Positions 63,474 through 64,000 of a stretch of 64,000 bases of DNA are shown piece by piece. Numbering within the stretch: position 1 is the stretch's first letter; the number at the start of each line of letters is the position of its first letter. The translations under genes and the position numbers were made by a program. The DNA is from Bacteroidales bacterium. Lineage in GTDB: Bacteria > Bacteroidota > Bacteroidia > Bacteroidales > F082. The notes below the pieces were generated by a model, which ran no database searches, had not been told where the DNA came from, and saw nothing but the letters and a program-made list of their open reading frames with translations. The stretch lies in the NCBI GenBank assembly GCA_023229245.1, contig JALNZU010000001.1:224938-288937 (forward strand), in the 5' to 3' direction.

Positions 63474-63583
63474 CATCTAATTACCGCAATAAATATACAA
63501 CATTCGCTAATACATTTTATGTATTTGTGTCCAAGATATATATAATGCATAAAATCAAATAGATACAGAAAAAAACAGTTTCT
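63474..63583. repeat. attI-like region, copy A (adjacent to recombinase fragment)
   Basis: On minus it reads from AAACTGTTTTTTTCTGTATC to TTAGCGAATGTTGTATA and GGTAATTAGATG, meeting the first cassette at GATG/TTATG. It lies between a divergent recombinase start and the first cassette, where attI belongs. It has one TTAGCGAATGTT element, while copies B and C have two. No perfect TAnnTTTG promoter was found in it. Confidence 0.7.
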
Positions 63584-63625
63584 ATTTTTTGCGTTTACGA
63601 ATGTTTTGTTATTTTTTCTGCTCTA

Positions 63626-63775
63626 ATGAATCAAGAAGCAATGGAGGTGGGCAGCCTGATTCAGGAATTTGAGAAAAAACTGATTTTGCAACAATACAGA
63701 GCAAATGCGTTTTTGAATTGTAAAAGTGTGGTTATGAGCTTTCTAAGGCATGTCGAAAAGAAGTTTTATCACCGG
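63626..63775 (+). pseudogene. Tyrosine recombinase (integron-integrase-like), N-terminal fragment
   Basis: About 50 residues, SLIQEFEKKLILQQYRANAF then LNCKSVVMSFLRHVEKKFYH, fit the SAM-like N-terminal domain of XerC/IntI-type recombinases. The reading then enters CCGGAATGTGGGCCAGTAT, an IS21-end-like sequence. The catalytic domain is not in the window. Its divergent orientation and position next to the attI-like region suggest intI; the match is short. Confidence 0.55.
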
Positions 63776-63823
63776 AATGTGGGCCAGTATCACTGGAATA
63801 GGTGGCCGACTATCGACCGGAAT
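63772..63823. other. IS21-end-like sequence
   Basis: GGCCAGTATCACTGGAATAG is the reverse complement, with few changes, of the ATTCCGGTGATACTGACCCC type found at 58091-58130. It marks the insertion that cut the recombinase gene. Confidence 0.4.
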
Positions 63824-63889
63824 ATCCATTTTATATCCATTGGATCAAGTTTATTTGCCATATCGCATCCCTTTTCTTGTCTTCCGCAC

Positions 63890-63967
63890 ATTTCGGGACA
63901 CCCAAATTAAATAGTTAATAATCAATGACATATCAAGTTATTTTTCTATTTTTGGGTGTCCCGAAAT
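63890..63967. repeat. Perfect 17-bp inverted repeat (MITE-like)
   Basis: ATTTCGGGACACCCAAA (63890-63906) and TTTGGGTGTCCCGAAAT (63951-63967) are exact reverse complements, 44 bp apart. Either a 78-bp MITE or the facing ends of two insertion elements. Confidence 0.7.
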
Positions 63968-64000
63968 ATTTTCTATGTTTATAAGAGAAAAGAAAAACAG

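Noticed and set aside
1..64000. CRISPR arrays, rRNA genes and riboswitches
   Set aside because: No regularly spaced repeats, rRNA sequence or recognisable riboswitch cores were seen.

Overview
The window looks like one chromosomal segment of a Bacteroidota bacterium, probably Bacteroidales-like. The evidence is: promoters of the TAnnTTTG type with no Shine-Dalgarno signals; secreted proteins with C-terminal type IX sorting domains and a type IX secretion plug protein; a TamL-type lipoprotein Omp85; a Na+-translocating NADH:quinone reductase; a PPi-type phosphofructokinase; and a SusC/FecA-like TonB receptor. No species is claimed.

Bases 1-30,950 are core chromosome. They hold the rsmE tail, a DUF4159 protein, an S9 peptidase, a tamL-helicase pair, a Trx/Grx-groES pair, apbE behind nqrABCDEF (the enzyme that flavinylates NqrB and NqrC, next to its substrate operon), the T9SS plug gene, priA, a retropepsin-like protein, a LOG-family protein, trxB, tRNA-Pro(GGG), a padR-pspC operon, corA, a thioredoxin, an epimerase, pfk and a large secreted subtilisin-like protease.

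Bases 30,950-36,650 are a small accessory island. A frameshifted gene is followed by a RloA/RloB (AbiL-like) ATPase-TOPRIM pair and a PIN-domain toxin-like module that is also frameshifted. Three copies of a 90-160 bp intergenic repeat bracket the two modules. Core-like genes return from 36,650 to 45,530: a T9SS cargo protein, a LacI regulator, a second subtilisin paralogous to the first, an RlmL-like methyltransferase, a DAO-family oxidoreductase and gap.

Bases 46,300-52,000 hold a decayed IS4 transposase, arsC, a fragment of a T9SS surface protein, a lipoprotein, a GC-richer TonB receptor and an IS982 fragment. From about 51,980 to 63,600 the genes are all on the minus strand, and most are followed by an imperfect inverted repeat of 60-200 bp with the layout of an integron attC site. 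In five cassettes the first bases repeat, in reverse complement, the outer box of the cassette's own attC, as expected of recombined cassettes. At the right end, a plus-strand N-terminal fragment that looks like a tyrosine recombinase diverges from the array across an attI-like region. Two further copies of that region, and part of its leader, lie between cassettes. I read this as a sedentary integron with a broken integrase. Its cassettes carry two Fic modules, a NucS-like nuclease, a HEPN-like protein, an AAA-DUF4143 ATPase, a TPR protein, lipoprotein and outer membrane proteins, and a DUF1801-DUF4199-DUF2200 trio. All family names come from recognition of motifs by eye; no database was searched.
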